NCBI RefSeq assembly: GCF_000410515.1
Contig: NC_021500.1
Location: 1 to 64,000, forward strand
Source: Enterobacter sp. R4-368
GTDB taxonomy: Bacteria > Pseudomonadota > Gammaproteobacteria > Enterobacterales > Enterobacteriaceae
Length of the DNA: 64,000 bases
Direction of reading: 5' to 3'
Numbering within the stretch: the stretch's first letter is position 1; each line of letters begins with the position of its first letter. The notes under the pieces are model-generated. The model was not told the DNA's origin, searched no databases, and saw only the letters and a list, made by a program, of their open reading frames with translations. Positions 1 to 7,852 of this stretch are shown piece by piece. The translations under genes were made by a program, and so were the position numbers.

Positions 1-1
1 T

Positions 2-121
2 GTTAGTGAACTAAGAAATAAGTACAAGATACCTCAACGAGATGATTGGGAGCCGCGCAACACTATCATTAACAGTATCAAACAAATGAATCGGGAAAGG
101 TCCTTATGTGAAATAAGGTAA
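2..121 (+). CDS. 3' end of an unknown gene, cut by the window edge
   Basis: A frame is open from the window edge and encodes 39 residues before a TAA at 119-121. The peptide is polar and charged, with an RDDWEPRN stretch and a basic end. I do not recognise the family. It may be the tail of a real gene that starts outside the window, or a chance open frame. The surrounding DNA is A+T-rich and holds decayed genes, so a fragment of a mobile or accessory gene is possible. Confidence 0.3.
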   Translation, partial: VSELRNKYKIPQRDDWEPRNTIINSIKQMNRERSLCEIR

Positions 122-327
122 ATGGAAAGAAAAGCCAAAAGGATTATGCAAAAGCATCTCCAAAAGAGTACTTAATCAAATATCTTTCTTAAGCTTATAA
201 TCACGCAGCGTATTTTTTTTGTTTTTCAGATACGCGGGCATTACAGCAGGCATTCACTGAGTGCCTGTGATAATGTTTCTTAACGTTGTAATGGCGTATG
301 ATTTTAATTAACGTAAAGGAATAGATT

Positions 328-624
328 ATGATAATTTCTGACGTGAAAACTTATTACGTAAGCAGCAAAACAGACCCACGACTTATTCGTTATGATGTTA
401 TTAAACTTAATAATGATGCCTATTAAGTGAAGGTGATTGATGATCAACAGCACGGTATTACTAGCCCAAGCGCGTTGATTCTGATCGACGATTTCCCAAT
501 CACCCGCAAAGAATATAATCAGCAACACCCTTCGGGCTTTCAACAGTCTGTAAGTATCGATACCAAGGCCCCATTCGAGAGCACCATAACCGACATTATT
601 CAAAAACATCGAGATCAAATTTAG
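328..624 (+). pseudogene. small unknown gene with an in-frame stop at codon 33
   Basis: ATG at 328 follows an AAAGGA ribosome binding site at 315-320. The frame runs 98 codons to TAG at 622-624 and is broken only by TAA at 424-426. The residues on both sides of the stop read as one coherent soluble protein. The part after the stop has a good candidate beta-strand segment (SALILIDDF) and ends KHRDQI. I do not recognise the family. Reading it as one gene with a nonsense mutation is an inference. The alternatives are a short 32-residue peptide followed by a separate frame, or a sequencing error. Confidence 0.45.
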
Positions 625-738
625 TAAAGACAAATATAATACCGTTTCTTTTCACAGTTCAATTTCATAACATGTTCTCCGGGTACCCAAAGGAGAAAAC
701 TATGTTTGTTGACCTGCCCCCGGGATTAGATACAACCT

Positions 739-1572
739 TCAGTTAGTGATGTCGGTTGGTTTTTCTTCATATTTCCTGTTTCGCCAGTCCGTAGCGAATT
801 CAGCTGGTGTCTGGTAATCCAGCGATGAATGGGGACGGCACTCGTTATAATCCTGCCGCCAGTCATTAATCGTTTTCCGGGCATGAAGAATATCGCTGAA
901 CCAGTGTTCATTCAGACACTCATCGCGAAAACGTCCGTTAAAACTCTCAATAAATCCGTTCTGCGTTGGCTTACCTGGCTGGATAAGCCGTAGTTCCACA
1001 CTATGCTCAAAGGCCCATTGATCGAGCGCGTGGCAGGTAAATTCCGGGCCCTGATCGGTTCTTATTGTCGTCGGATACCCCCGAAACAACGCGATGCTGT
1101 CCATAATACGCGTGACCTGAACGCCTGAAATACCGAAAGCAGCGCTGATCGTCAGACACTCCTTCGTGAAATCATCCACACAGGTCAGGCATTTTATCCT
1201 GCGACCGTTGGCCAGTGCGTCCATAACGAAATCCATCGACCATGTAAGGTTCGGTGCATCCGGGCGCAGAAGCCGAAACCGCTCGGTCGCCAGCCCTTTA
1301 CGGCGCCGTCTGCGTTTTACGCTCAGTCCATTAAGGTGGTAAATACGGTATACCCGCTTGTGATTGACGTGAAGGCCCTCCCTACGCAGCAACTGCCAGA
1401 TGCGCCGATAACCAAAACGTCTGCGTTCAAGCGCCAGCTCAGTAATACGCCCTGATAAATGTGCATCAGTAGCCGGACGCTGAGCATCATAACGGCAGGT
1501 CGACAGGGACAAACCTGTCAGCCGGCAGGCACGACGTTGCGACAGACCGGTCGCATCACACATCAACACCAC
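739..1572 (-). CDS. IS3-family transposase OrfB, DDE integrase (277 aa)
   Basis: This is the catalytic half of the transposase. The N-terminal third has the HTH_21-type region ([13 protein letters not shown], residues 53-65). The integrase core carries the acidic triad: Asp in WSMDFVMD, Asp in RTDQGPEF, and Glu in [16 protein letters not shown]. The C-terminal [12 protein letters not shown] stretch is typical of rve-type transposases. The first Met is probably not the true start, because the protein is normally made as an OrfAB fusion by frameshifting. No stop or frameshift is visible, so the element may still be active. Confidence 0.85.
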   Translation of the reverse strand: MVLMCDATGLSQRRACRLTGLSLSTCRYDAQRPATDAHLSGRITELALERRRFGYRRIWQLLRREGLHVNHKRVYRIYHLNGLSVKRRRRRKGLATERFRLLRPDAPNLTWSMDFVMDALANGRRIKCLTCVDDFTKECLTISAAFGISGVQVTRIMDSIALFRGYPTTIRTDQGPEFTCHALDQWAFEHSVELRLIQPGKPTQNGFIESFNGRFRDECLNEHWFSDILHARKTINDWRQDYNECRPHSSLDYQTPAEFATDWRNRKYEEKPTDITN

Positions 1573-1595
1573 GGCTTCCCGCTTCTGGCCTGTCG

Positions 1596-1859
1596 TCAGT
1601 ACTTTCGCCCCAGAGCCCCCTGAAGCGCCTCCTTATCCAGCATGGCTTCGGCAAGCAGCTTCCTGAGCCTGGCGTTCTCTTCCTCAAGCGACTTCAGGCG
1701 CTTAACCTCGGGCACCTCCATACCGCCATACTTCTTGCGCCAGGTGTAAAAGGTGGCATCGGAAATGGCGTGCTTACGGCAGAGCTCACGGGCAGAAACC
1801 CCGGCTTCAGCCTCGCGGAGAATACTGATGATCTGTTCGTCGGAAAAACGCTTCTTCAT
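1596..1859 (-). CDS. IS3-family transposase OrfA (87 aa)
   Basis: This is the DNA-binding half of the transposase. It begins [20 protein letters not shown], the usual opening of IS3 OrfA proteins. A helix-turn-helix follows (residues 10-45, with [14 protein letters not shown]), then a Leu-rich coiled coil (residues 50-75, [15 protein letters not shown]) that serves for multimerisation. In this family a -1 ribosomal frameshift near the end of orfA gives the full OrfAB transposase. orfB lies just downstream in another frame, as expected. It is read from the right end of the element. Confidence 0.85.
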   Translation of the reverse strand: MKKRFSDEQIISILREAEAGVSARELCRKHAISDATFYTWRKKYGGMEVPEVKRLKSLEEENARLRKLLAEAMLDKEALQGALGRKY

Positions 1860-2008
1860 GGGGATGTCCTCATGTGGCTTATGAAGACATTACTAACATC
1901 GCGGTGTATTAATCAACGGGGGGCAGGTCATCATCAGAACCTATGATGGGGAATTGCCATCCGGCATAGCTAAAACATCACTATCGGGGATTTTTGGGGT
2001 TATTAATA

Positions 2009-2041
2009 CATTAGCGGCAGTTATAATAGCTGCCGCTAATG
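2009..2041. terminator. 12-bp perfect hairpin beside the acyltransferase stop codon
   Basis: CATTAGCGGCAG (2009-2020) and its exact complement (2030-2041) flank a 9-base A+T loop. The hairpin starts immediately after the acyltransferase stop codon on the minus strand. There is no T-run on either side, so termination is inferred from position and stem strength only. It could also be an RNA-stabilising structure. Confidence 0.5.
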
Positions 2042-3061
2042 TTATGCTATTACAGGAGGGGACTTCTTAAGTATGTGTTTGGATAGACTCCCTATAGGGC
2101 GCTCTATAAATTTGTAGCTTAAAAAAGAAACCGCCAAAGTTAATGGGACGCAAAGAATAGAAACGATATATTCGCGGTTATCAACTTCTTTAAAAGCATA
2201 AAGAAGAGAGCAGATTACGATAACGTGACATAAATATGTTGAGTAGGAGTAATCACCAAGTCTAACAAATATTTTCGTAAACTTATTATCTTTGATTGAT
2301 GACTCAAGACCTACGAAACATGCCACCACTACCGCACAAGGGAATCCAATATATAATATGTCATGATCCTCAGGCCTATTGTAAATGAAGACCAAAGCAG
2401 CCACCGACAGTCCGCTTAAAATTAATGGATTTATTTTTTCCAGCATACCGTTTTTATAGAAGTCAGCGACAAAAACGCCAAGAAGGAATTCAAGCATCAT
2501 GCCATTGCTATAAAATGGCATGGCTGATAATGATGGCTTAAGGTACTCGTAGCTGAAAATTATCACAAAGGAAATAAGCACTATAAAGCGTTTTCTGGAA
2601 GTTAAAATTACCAGACATGCCAGAAGGTAGAATAACATTTCATAGTTTAGTGTCCACCCAACTGTAAGGAATGGAATATAACCTATTATGTCAGTTCTTT
2701 CCGTCGGCAAGAAAAGAAGGCTTCTTATTAGAAGTTCCGGGTTAGTTGTGGTAGCAAACATTAACCCATTGAAGTAAAGAGCAAAAAATGCAGCTATACC
2801 GGTAAATAACCAGTATGCAGGCACAATGCGCATTACTCTGTTTAACGCAAACTGGGCGGCACTAACGCGCTTTGTATAGATGGTTTGATAAATGATAAAG
2901 CCACTGATTATAAAAAAAAGATCAACGCCTGCCGCGCCTTTGTGAGCAAGCTTATCCATGAAGGAATTAGAGAAGTGATCTGCGAATGCAATCTGTTTCA
3001 CATGATGCAGGACTACAAACCAGACAGCAAGAGCTCTAAGCATCTGAATTGATCGAAACAT
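2042..3061 (-). CDS. acyltransferase-3 family membrane O-acyltransferase
   Basis: This is an integral membrane acyltransferase of the OafA/WcaH-like acyltransferase-3 family. These proteins usually O-acetylate surface polysaccharide such as LPS O-antigen or exopolysaccharide. The N-terminus has the family signature (SIQMLRALAVWFVVLHH), with the His predicted to be catalytic. FFIISGFII follows, then about ten hydrophobic segments, and FIERPIG near the C-terminus. I place the start at the second Met (3061, 339 aa) because family proteins begin there and a GGTAAG site precedes it. An upstream ATG at 3094 would add 11 residues. The gene is A+T-rich and sits among decayed genes next to an IS, so horizontal acquisition is likely. 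The substrate cannot be read from sequence. Confidence 0.85.
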   Translation of the reverse strand: MFRSIQMLRALAVWFVVLHHVKQIAFADHFSNSFMDKLAHKGAAGVDLFFIISGFIIYQTIYTKRVSAAQFALNRVMRIVPAYWLFTGIAAFFALYFNGLMFATTTNPELLIRSLLFLPTERTDIIGYIPFLTVGWTLNYEMLFYLLACLVILTSRKRFIVLISFVIIFSYEYLKPSLSAMPFYSNGMMLEFLLGVFVADFYKNGMLEKINPLILSGLSVAALVFIYNRPEDHDILYIGFPCAVVVACFVGLESSIKDNKFTKIFVRLGDYSYSTYLCHVIVICSLLYAFKEVDNREYIVSILCVPLTLAVSFLSYKFIERPIGSLSKHILKKSPPVIA

Positions 3062-3272
3062 GAACTTACCAAAATAAAATTTTTCATTAAGCATAATCCG
3101 ATAGACAGCCTTTGTCTATGTTCGCTCGCAAGGTTCGTTGTAATTATATCTTAGGTGACTGCTGGTCAAAAAATACCAATATATACATAAAGTAGCCATT
3201 ACTTTTAATTCTAACGATAGCCTTTGCAACTAATTTGATTTGCATTTTTGAGATGTAACCTTATGGCTTGCG

Positions 3273-3288
3273 CTGTTTATATACACAG
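3273..3288. promoter_or_regulatory. LexA (SOS) operator
   Basis: CTGTTTATATACACAG matches the LexA consensus CTGT-N8-ACAG exactly, with an A+T-rich centre. It lies 21 bp before an ATG at 3310 that has a good AGGGAGAAG ribosome site, but that frame stops after three codons. The umuD-like remnant starts about 250 bp further on. In E. coli, umuDC is SOS-controlled and lies on this side of dsbB, so this looks like the operator of a lost SOS operon. Confidence 0.75.
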
Positions 3289-3541
3289 TGTTAGTGCAAG
3301 GGAGAAGCCATGCCGCGCTAAGATGATAAGATCACCGCTCTATACTCAGTAACCCGCGAGCCTTTGGGTCGGATGGTTGTTAGGACGAACGTGTGAAACC
3401 TGGCGGACCTGAATCATCACTTGTCACTTGCCGAGGGCAACCGGTGGGTCAGGACGTACGCCCGCACATACCGCGATGCGTCGACCTCTTGAGGCCTGGA
3501 CTGTATCTTTTTCTAGTTCAACCCGAACGGAGGGCTCTGTT
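3289..3541 (+). other. degenerate stretch after the SOS box
   Basis: An ATG at 3310 with a strong ribosome binding site opens a frame that hits TAA at once (Met-Pro-Arg-stop). The following bases, with the stop ignored, read DDKITALYSVTREP and hit more stops. Short open stretches exist in all three frames, but none reads as a known protein. I take this as the scrambled 5' part of the SOS gene whose 3' part is recognisable from 3542. Confidence 0.4.
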
Positions 3542-3847
3542 ATGGGCTTTCCTTCGCCAGCTGCTGATTACATGGATGAGAAGATATTGCTCGACCATGA
3601 GCTGATTCGCGTGCCTTCCGCGACGTACTTCCTGCGCGCCGGCAGCGAGTCCCGCAGTGAAGCGATAAATAAGGGGGGCTTTGCTGGTTCTGATATGTCG
3701 GCCACGCCAGTAGTCGGGGGAGATAGCGATGTGCTATCTGGATGAGACGATGAGGATTTCGATGGCCGACTGGTCTTTAAAGGAATGCTCACCTACATCA
3801 TCAACGACGCACGCACCAGCGAGTTCGATGACAACCCAGTGATATGA
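3542..3847 (+). pseudogene. umuD: umuD-like SOS peptidase remnant
   Basis: The frame from 3542 reads MGFPSPAADYMDEKILLDHE and then SATYFLRAGSES. This closely matches the cleavage region and core of UmuD, which has GFPSPAADY and PSATYF. In UmuD the Ser of GDSM is the nucleophile. Here that site reads GSESRSEA, so Met is replaced and the following segment has drifted. The frame meets TGA at 3743, then continues in the same frame with DGRLVFKGMLTY to TGA at 3845-3847. The N-terminal 20 or so residues are absent or scrambled. UmuD cleavage needs the Ser-Lys dyad, and the product here would be non-functional. No umuC follows. Confidence 0.6.
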
Positions 3848-4030
3848 TAAATGGGGCAAAAAATTAGCGCAAAACAACTCAAAACCACTAAAGGTGGCGA
3901 TTCGTCTTGCGCTAATGCATTGCTTTTCACCTGCTTTCTTTTCACTTCAACGCAGTATCAAAATTAACTACTGCCTGTTCTTAATAAGCCTTAATGGGCT
4001 GACTAACAAAAACGTCATACATAACCGGGA

Positions 4031-4058
4031 CAGTCAGCAGTCAGCAGTCAGCAGTCAG
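4031..4058. repeat. 7-bp tandem repeat, four copies
   Basis: CAGTCAG is repeated four times without a mismatch at 4031-4058, followed by a partial CAGGGCAG. The unit is not a multiple of three. The array runs across the 3' end and stop codon of the minus-strand membrane-protein gene at 4055-4300. Slippage could change copy number, but only the last codons of that gene lie in it. Confidence 0.9.
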
Positions 4059-4300
4059 CAGGGCAGGGAAAAGTGAAGAACCGCGTTCTTGTCACGCGGG
4101 CGCTTCAGGGTCGGTAAGATGACGAACGCGACGAACAAAGAGGCCAGCAACAGTCCGCTAGAAGCGTACTGGTAGCAGCGATAAGCAGCAATATAGAGAA
4201 TAAAAGAAGAGACAATGGCGAACAGCCTGATCTTCTGCGTAAAAAAGAGCGTACCTGAAGCGAAGTCAATAAGTGCGATAACTCCAGCCACCCGAATCAT
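4055..4300 (-). CDS. small hydrophobic membrane protein, unknown (81 aa)
   Basis: I do not recognise this protein. It has two to three hydrophobic segments, around residues 4-20, 24-40 and 47-64, separated by short loops. The C-terminus is basic (KRPRDKN). AGGG lies five bases before the ATG. Its stop codon lies inside a 7-bp tandem repeat. It is transcribed toward the decayed umuD region and sits just downstream of the dsbB terminator. It could be a genuine small inner-membrane protein or the remnant of a longer one. Confidence 0.45.
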   Translation of the reverse strand: MIRVAGVIALIDFASGTLFFTQKIRLFAIVSSFILYIAAYRCYQYASSGLLLASLFVAFVILPTLKRPRDKNAVLHFSLPC

Positions 4301-4354
4301 CCTTTTCCCTGCCAGTATTCATCTTTGCGGATGTTGCCTTGATCCTGAATCAGT

Positions 4355-4381
4355 CAAAAAAAACGCTCCCGAAGGAGCGTT
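4355..4381 (-). terminator. rho-independent terminator of dsbB
   Basis: AACGCTCC (4362-4369) pairs with GGAGCGTT (4374-4381) around a 4-base loop. On the minus strand it is followed by a run of T residues. It starts a few bases after the dsbB stop codon. Confidence 0.85.
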
Positions 4382-4384
4382 CTG

Positions 4385-4915
4385 TTAGCGACCAAACAGG
4401 TCGCGTTTTTTCGGTTTGAACGGCTGGGCAATCAGCACCAGCAGTGCAACAACCAGATAAGCGACAAAAATGCCCAGCAACCATTGTGGCATTTCCAGCG
4501 TCAGGAATGACCACTGGCGCTCGGCACAGTCGCCAGAAGCGACAAACACCTGCGGCAGCCATTTATCCAGCGGCAGCCAGCCCGGAAAACGAGCGGCAAA
4601 ATCGCAGGTCATAAACGGCGAAGGATGTAACTGGATCATGGTATGTTCCCAGGCCAGCTGGATGCCGCGCCACGCGCTGTAGATCCAGATAGCCAGAGCG
4701 ACATAACGTAATGGTGTTTTCGGCGCAATGGCTCCGACAATACCCGCGCCCATTACGCCAAAGAGCGCACTGCGTTCATAAATGCACAGGACGCAAGGTT
4801 TAAGCAGCATGACATGCTGGAACCACAATGCGACCATTTCCAGCGCAAACGCTGTTAGCGCCATCAAAAGCCAGGCGCCGCGCCCGCGTGAGCACCCGTT
4901 TAAATATCGCAACAT
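4385..4915 (-). CDS. dsbB: disulfide bond formation protein B
   Basis: DsbB is a four-helix inner-membrane protein that reoxidises periplasmic DsbA and passes the electrons to ubiquinone or menaquinone. The 176-residue product is near-identical to E. coli DsbB in length and sequence. All four essential cysteines are present: the Cys41-Val-Leu-Cys44 pair and the second periplasmic pair at about 104 and 130. I start at the ATG at 4915 because the AGGGA site is then eight bases away and the protein begins MLRYLN, as in E. coli. An ATG two codons upstream is too close to that site. In E. coli the next gene upstream is nhaB, which is absent here. Confidence 0.97.
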   Translation of the reverse strand: MLRYLNGCSRGRGAWLLMALTAFALEMVALWFQHVMLLKPCVLCIYERSALFGVMGAGIVGAIAPKTPLRYVALAIWIYSAWRGIQLAWEHTMIQLHPSPFMTCDFAARFPGWLPLDKWLPQVFVASGDCAERQWSFLTLEMPQWLLGIFVAYLVVALLVLIAQPFKPKKRDLFGR

Positions 4916-5247
4916 AATCATTTCCCTGGGAGATGCTTAGACAAAGCAGTGTAAACGAAATCATTGCGCAGGCCACTAGCGGGCAAGAAAATAATGCGTA
5001 ATCGAATGTTTATCATGCGAAAAGTCAAACCTGGCAACAAAGTGCTGCCATTTACGCAACAAAATATCCTCCGTGCTGCGGGGTAAATATTGCGCATCAA
5101 AGCCCTGTTACTTTTACGGATAAGCGTTGTTAAATCGCCAAAATGGATCCCCGATCCCCTTTTTTCTTCATGAGGTACGCTACCTGCACCGGGTGCGGTC
5201 TGGTATGATGAGTGTCCTTTGCTTAGCTGTGTAATGGAAATCTCTCT
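4916..5247. other. dsbB-fadR intergenic region; nhaB absent
   Basis: These 332 bp hold no convincing gene in either direction, and no NhaB-like membrane segments can be read in any frame. The fadR side keeps a promoter-like sequence: TATGAT at 5204-5209 preceded by TG (an extended -10), 38 bp before the fadR ATG. In E. coli this gap is filled by the 1.5-kb nhaB gene. Confidence 0.6.
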
Positions 5248-5967
5248 ATGGTCATTAAGGCGCAGAGCCCGGCGGGTTTCGCGGAAGAGTACATCATTGA
5301 AAGTATCTGGAATAGTCGCTTCCCTCCGGGGTCGATTCTTCCGGCTGAACGCGAACTCTCTGAACTGATTGGCGTCACTCGTACCACATTGCGTGAAGTT
5401 TTACAGCGCCTCGCCCGTGATGGCTGGCTGACAATTCAGCACGGCAAGCCGACAAAAGTGAACAACTTCTGGGAAACCTCCGGGCTGAATATTCTGGAAA
5501 CGCTGGCGCGTCTGGATCACGAGAGTGTTCCGCAACTGATCGATAATCTGCTTTCAGTGCGTACCAACATTTCCACGATTTTTATTCGCACCGCGTTTCG
5601 TCAGCATCCGGAAGACGCGCTGAAAGTGCTGGCCAGCGCGCGTGAAGTTGAAGATCATGCTGATGCCTTCGCTGACCTCGATTACAACATTTTCCGCGGT
5701 CTGGCATTTGCGTCCGGTAACCCAATTTATGGTTTGATCCTTAACGGCATGAAAGGGTTGTATACGCGAATTGGTCGCCACTATTTCTCAAGCCCGGAAG
5801 CCCGCAGCCTGGCGCTCGGTTTCTACCACCAGCTGGCGCAAGTGTGCGAACAGGCGCAGCATGACAAAGTCTACGAAGTTGTGCGCCGCTATGGTCATGA
5901 TAGTGGTGAGATCTGGCATCGGATGCAGAAAACGATGCCGGGTGATTTAGCCTTACAAAGCCGATAA
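5248..5967 (+). CDS. fadR: fatty-acid metabolism regulator FadR
   Basis: FadR is the acyl-CoA-responsive GntR-family regulator. It represses fatty-acid degradation (fad) genes and activates fabA and fabB. Long-chain acyl-CoA releases it from DNA. The product has 239 residues, the same as in E. coli. The N-terminal winged helix (residues 10-72, with PAERELSEL and [11 protein letters not shown]) is essentially unchanged, and the C-terminal all-helical acyl-CoA domain is collinear. It is divergent from dsbB and convergent with ycgB, with a shared hairpin terminator between them. Confidence 0.98.
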   Translation: MVIKAQSPAGFAEEYIIESIWNSRFPPGSILPAERELSELIGVTRTTLREVLQRLARDGWLTIQHGKPTKVNNFWETSGLNILETLARLDHESVPQLIDNLLSVRTNISTIFIRTAFRQHPEDALKVLASAREVEDHADAFADLDYNIFRGLAFASGNPIYGLILNGMKGLYTRIGRHYFSSPEARSLALGFYHQLAQVCEQAQHDKVYEVVRRYGHDSGEIWHRMQKTMPGDLALQSR

Positions 5968-5973
5968 GCAAAG

Positions 5974-5997
5974 AAAACCCCTCAACAGAGGGGTTTT
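5974..5997. terminator. bidirectional terminator between fadR and ycgB
   Basis: AAAACCCCTC pairs perfectly with GAGGGGTTTT around a 4-base loop. It gives a T-run for fadR on the plus strand and one for ycgB on the minus strand. Confidence 0.9.
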
Positions 5998-6000
5998 TCA

Positions 6001-7533
6001 TTACAGGCTGTTGGCGCGCGGCGGACAACGCTCCAGTAACTCCACACTGCCATCTTCGTTTTGCTGTTCCAGCAACACATCAAAACCCCATAAACGATGC
6101 ACATGTTTCAGCACTTCGCGGCGCCCCTTATCCAGCGGCGCACGGTTGTGCGGAATATAGCGCAGCGTCAGTGAACGGTCGCCGCGCAGATCCACATTCC
6201 ACACCTGGATGTTGGGCTCAAGGTTGCTGAGATTGTATTGCGAGGAGAGTTTCGAGCGGATCTCCCGGTAACCCTCTTCATTATGGATAGCGGCAATCTC
6301 AAGATAATTATTACGGTCATCATCCAGCACGGTAAAGAAGCGGAAATCACGCATGATCTTCGGCGACATAAACTGGCTGATAAAGCTCTCATCTTTGAAA
6401 TCGCGCATCGCGAAATGCAGCGTTTCCAGCCAGTCCGAACCGGCAATATCCGGGAACCAGTAACGGTCTTCATCCGTTGGCGACTGGCAAATACGCTTAA
6501 TATCCTGGAACATCGCAAAGCCCAGCGCATACGGGTTAATGCCGCTGTACCACGGGCTGTTATAGGGCGGCTGGAACACCACGTTGGTGTGGCTGTGCAA
6601 AAATTCCAGCATGAAGCGGTCGGTCACTTTGCCTTCGTCATACAGGTGGTTAAGGATGGTGTAGTGCCAGAACGTCGCCCATCCTTCGTTCATCACCTGC
6701 GTCTGTTTTTGCGGATAGAAATACTGGCTCACTTTACGCACGATGCGCAGGATCTCGCGTTGCCACGACTCGAGTAACGGCGCATTTTTTTCCATAAAGT
6801 AGAGCAAGTTTTCCTGCGGCTCTGCCGGGTAGCGACGCGCCTGCGCGATGGTTATTTCTTCTTCGCGTTTGGGCAGCGTACGCCACAGCATATTCACCTG
6901 GCTTTGCAGATACTCTTCACGGCTTTTCTGCCGTGCTTTCTCCTCCTGCAACGAGATTTTCTGCGGACGTTTGTAGCGATCGACGCCGTAGTTCATCAGC
7001 GCGTGGCACGAGTCGAGTAACTTTTCCACTTCGTCCACACCGTAGCGTTCTTCGCAATCGGTGATGTATTTACGCGCGAAAATCAGGTAGTCGACGATTG
7101 AGCTGGCATCGGTCCAGCTTTTGAATAAATAATTGTTTTTAAAGAAAGAGTTATGTCCATAGCAGGCGTGCGCCATCACCAGCGCCTGCATGGTAATGGT
7201 GTTCTCTTCCATCAGATAAGCGATGCAGGGGTTAGAGTTGATGACTATCTCGTAGGCCAGCCCTTGTTGCCCATGCTTATAAAGCCGCTCGGTTTCGATA
7301 AATTTCTTCCCGAACGACCAGTGAGGGTAATTGATCGGCATGCCGACGCTGGAGTAAGCGTCCATCATCTGCTCTGAGGTGATCACTTCGATTTGGTGCG
7401 GATAGGTATCCAGCCGATAAAGTTTCGCCACCCGGTCAATCTCCGCCAGGTAATCATCCAGCAGTTCGAAAGTCCAGTCGGGTCCATCGCTCAGACGAAT
7501 AGAATCCTTATTCATTGAGTCAATCGTAGCCAT
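6001..7533 (-). CDS. ycgB: SpoVR-family protein YcgB
   Basis: YcgB is the enterobacterial member of the SpoVR family and has 510 residues, as in E. coli. Family members are cytoplasmic proteins of unknown biochemistry. In Bacillus, SpoVR is needed for spore cortex formation. In enterobacteria the gene is RpoS-linked and often works with yeaG/yeaH. The conserved core is visible: NEGWATFWHY, and the GINPYALGFAMFQDI region near the middle. The gene shares its terminator with fadR and is divergent from dadA. Confidence 0.95.
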   Translation of the reverse strand: MATIDSMNKDSIRLSDGPDWTFELLDDYLAEIDRVAKLYRLDTYPHQIEVITSEQMMDAYSSVGMPINYPHWSFGKKFIETERLYKHGQQGLAYEIVINSNPCIAYLMEENTITMQALVMAHACYGHNSFFKNNYLFKSWTDASSIVDYLIFARKYITDCEERYGVDEVEKLLDSCHALMNYGVDRYKRPQKISLQEEKARQKSREEYLQSQVNMLWRTLPKREEEITIAQARRYPAEPQENLLYFMEKNAPLLESWQREILRIVRKVSQYFYPQKQTQVMNEGWATFWHYTILNHLYDEGKVTDRFMLEFLHSHTNVVFQPPYNSPWYSGINPYALGFAMFQDIKRICQSPTDEDRYWFPDIAGSDWLETLHFAMRDFKDESFISQFMSPKIMRDFRFFTVLDDDRNNYLEIAAIHNEEGYREIRSKLSSQYNLSNLEPNIQVWNVDLRGDRSLTLRYIPHNRAPLDKGRREVLKHVHRLWGFDVLLEQQNEDGSVELLERCPPRANSL

Positions 7534-7852
7534 TAGCGCGCCCTCGTTGTTAACGACACTCTCTGTATGGAGCGTCTCATTTCAAGCATAGAACACGCAA
7601 TTAAATCTGTACCTAAGCCATAAATTTTTCTTCGCGATTTTTCATCATATCAACGGCGTAAATGGCAAGTGTTGCGAAATATTATGCTGCGGCGAAAAGT
7701 CGCGCAGCAGGAGATGCTAAATAACAGAAACCCTTGTCATACGGCGAAGCTGTGAGGGAGCTCACCATAAAAAAGCCATATGTTGAATAATATTTTCATC
7801 TGGGTTATCAATTTGTAATCAGATGATCGTGCTTTACTCACAGGAGAGGGAT
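7534..7852. other. ycgB-dadA divergent regulatory region
   Basis: These 319 bp are A+T-rich and hold no gene. They must carry the promoters of ycgB and dadAX. In E. coli the dadAX promoter is controlled by Lrp and CRP. The A+T tracts near 7780-7820 fit Lrp-type binding, but I cannot point to a certain site. A strong GGAGAGGG ribosome site lies at 7842-7849, before dadA. Confidence 0.5.

Larger units (their letters stand above)
710..1930 (-). mobile_element. IS3-family insertion sequence, IS407-type ends, about 1.22 kb
   Basis: Terminal inverted repeats are visible: TGACCTGCCCCC at the left end (710-721) and its complement GGGGGCAGGTCA at the right end (1919-1930). Inside are the two minus-strand frames typical of IS3 elements, orfA (helix-turn-helix and leucine zipper) and orfB (DDE integrase). 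Both look intact, with the catalytic DDE residues present. TGACCTG ends and this orfA type fit the IS407 group, which makes 4-bp duplications. The bases next to the ends (TTGT on the left, TCAT on the right) do not match, so the element may have recombined or caused a deletion after it inserted. Confidence 0.85.
702..2070 (+). pseudogene. short ORF apparently split by the insertion sequence
   Basis: An ATG at 702 sits behind a good AAAGGAG site and is cut after two to three codons by the left end of the IS. On the far side, a frame from 1931 stays open to TAA at 2068-2070. It encodes an Arg-Thr-Tyr-Asp-Gly-Glu start and then one hydrophobic helix rich in Ala, Val and Ile (SGIFGVINTLAAVIIAAA). 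Removing the IS with four flanking bases joins both parts in frame into about 47 residues with one membrane segment. The family is unknown. No clean 4-bp target duplication is visible, so the exact join is uncertain. The 3' end overlaps the acyltransferase gene on the other strand. Confidence 0.3.

Noticed and set aside
3310..3400. Serine-recombinase start after the LexA box
   Set aside because: The first residues loosely suggest it, but stops occur at once and no recombinase motif follows.
4031..4058. CRISPR-like array
   Set aside because: The repeats are only 7 bp with no spacers. It is a simple tandem repeat.
4918..5100. 60-residue minus-strand frame in the dsbB-fadR gap as an nhaB remnant
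   Set aside because: The translation has no NhaB-like membrane pattern and overlaps the dsbB ribosome site.
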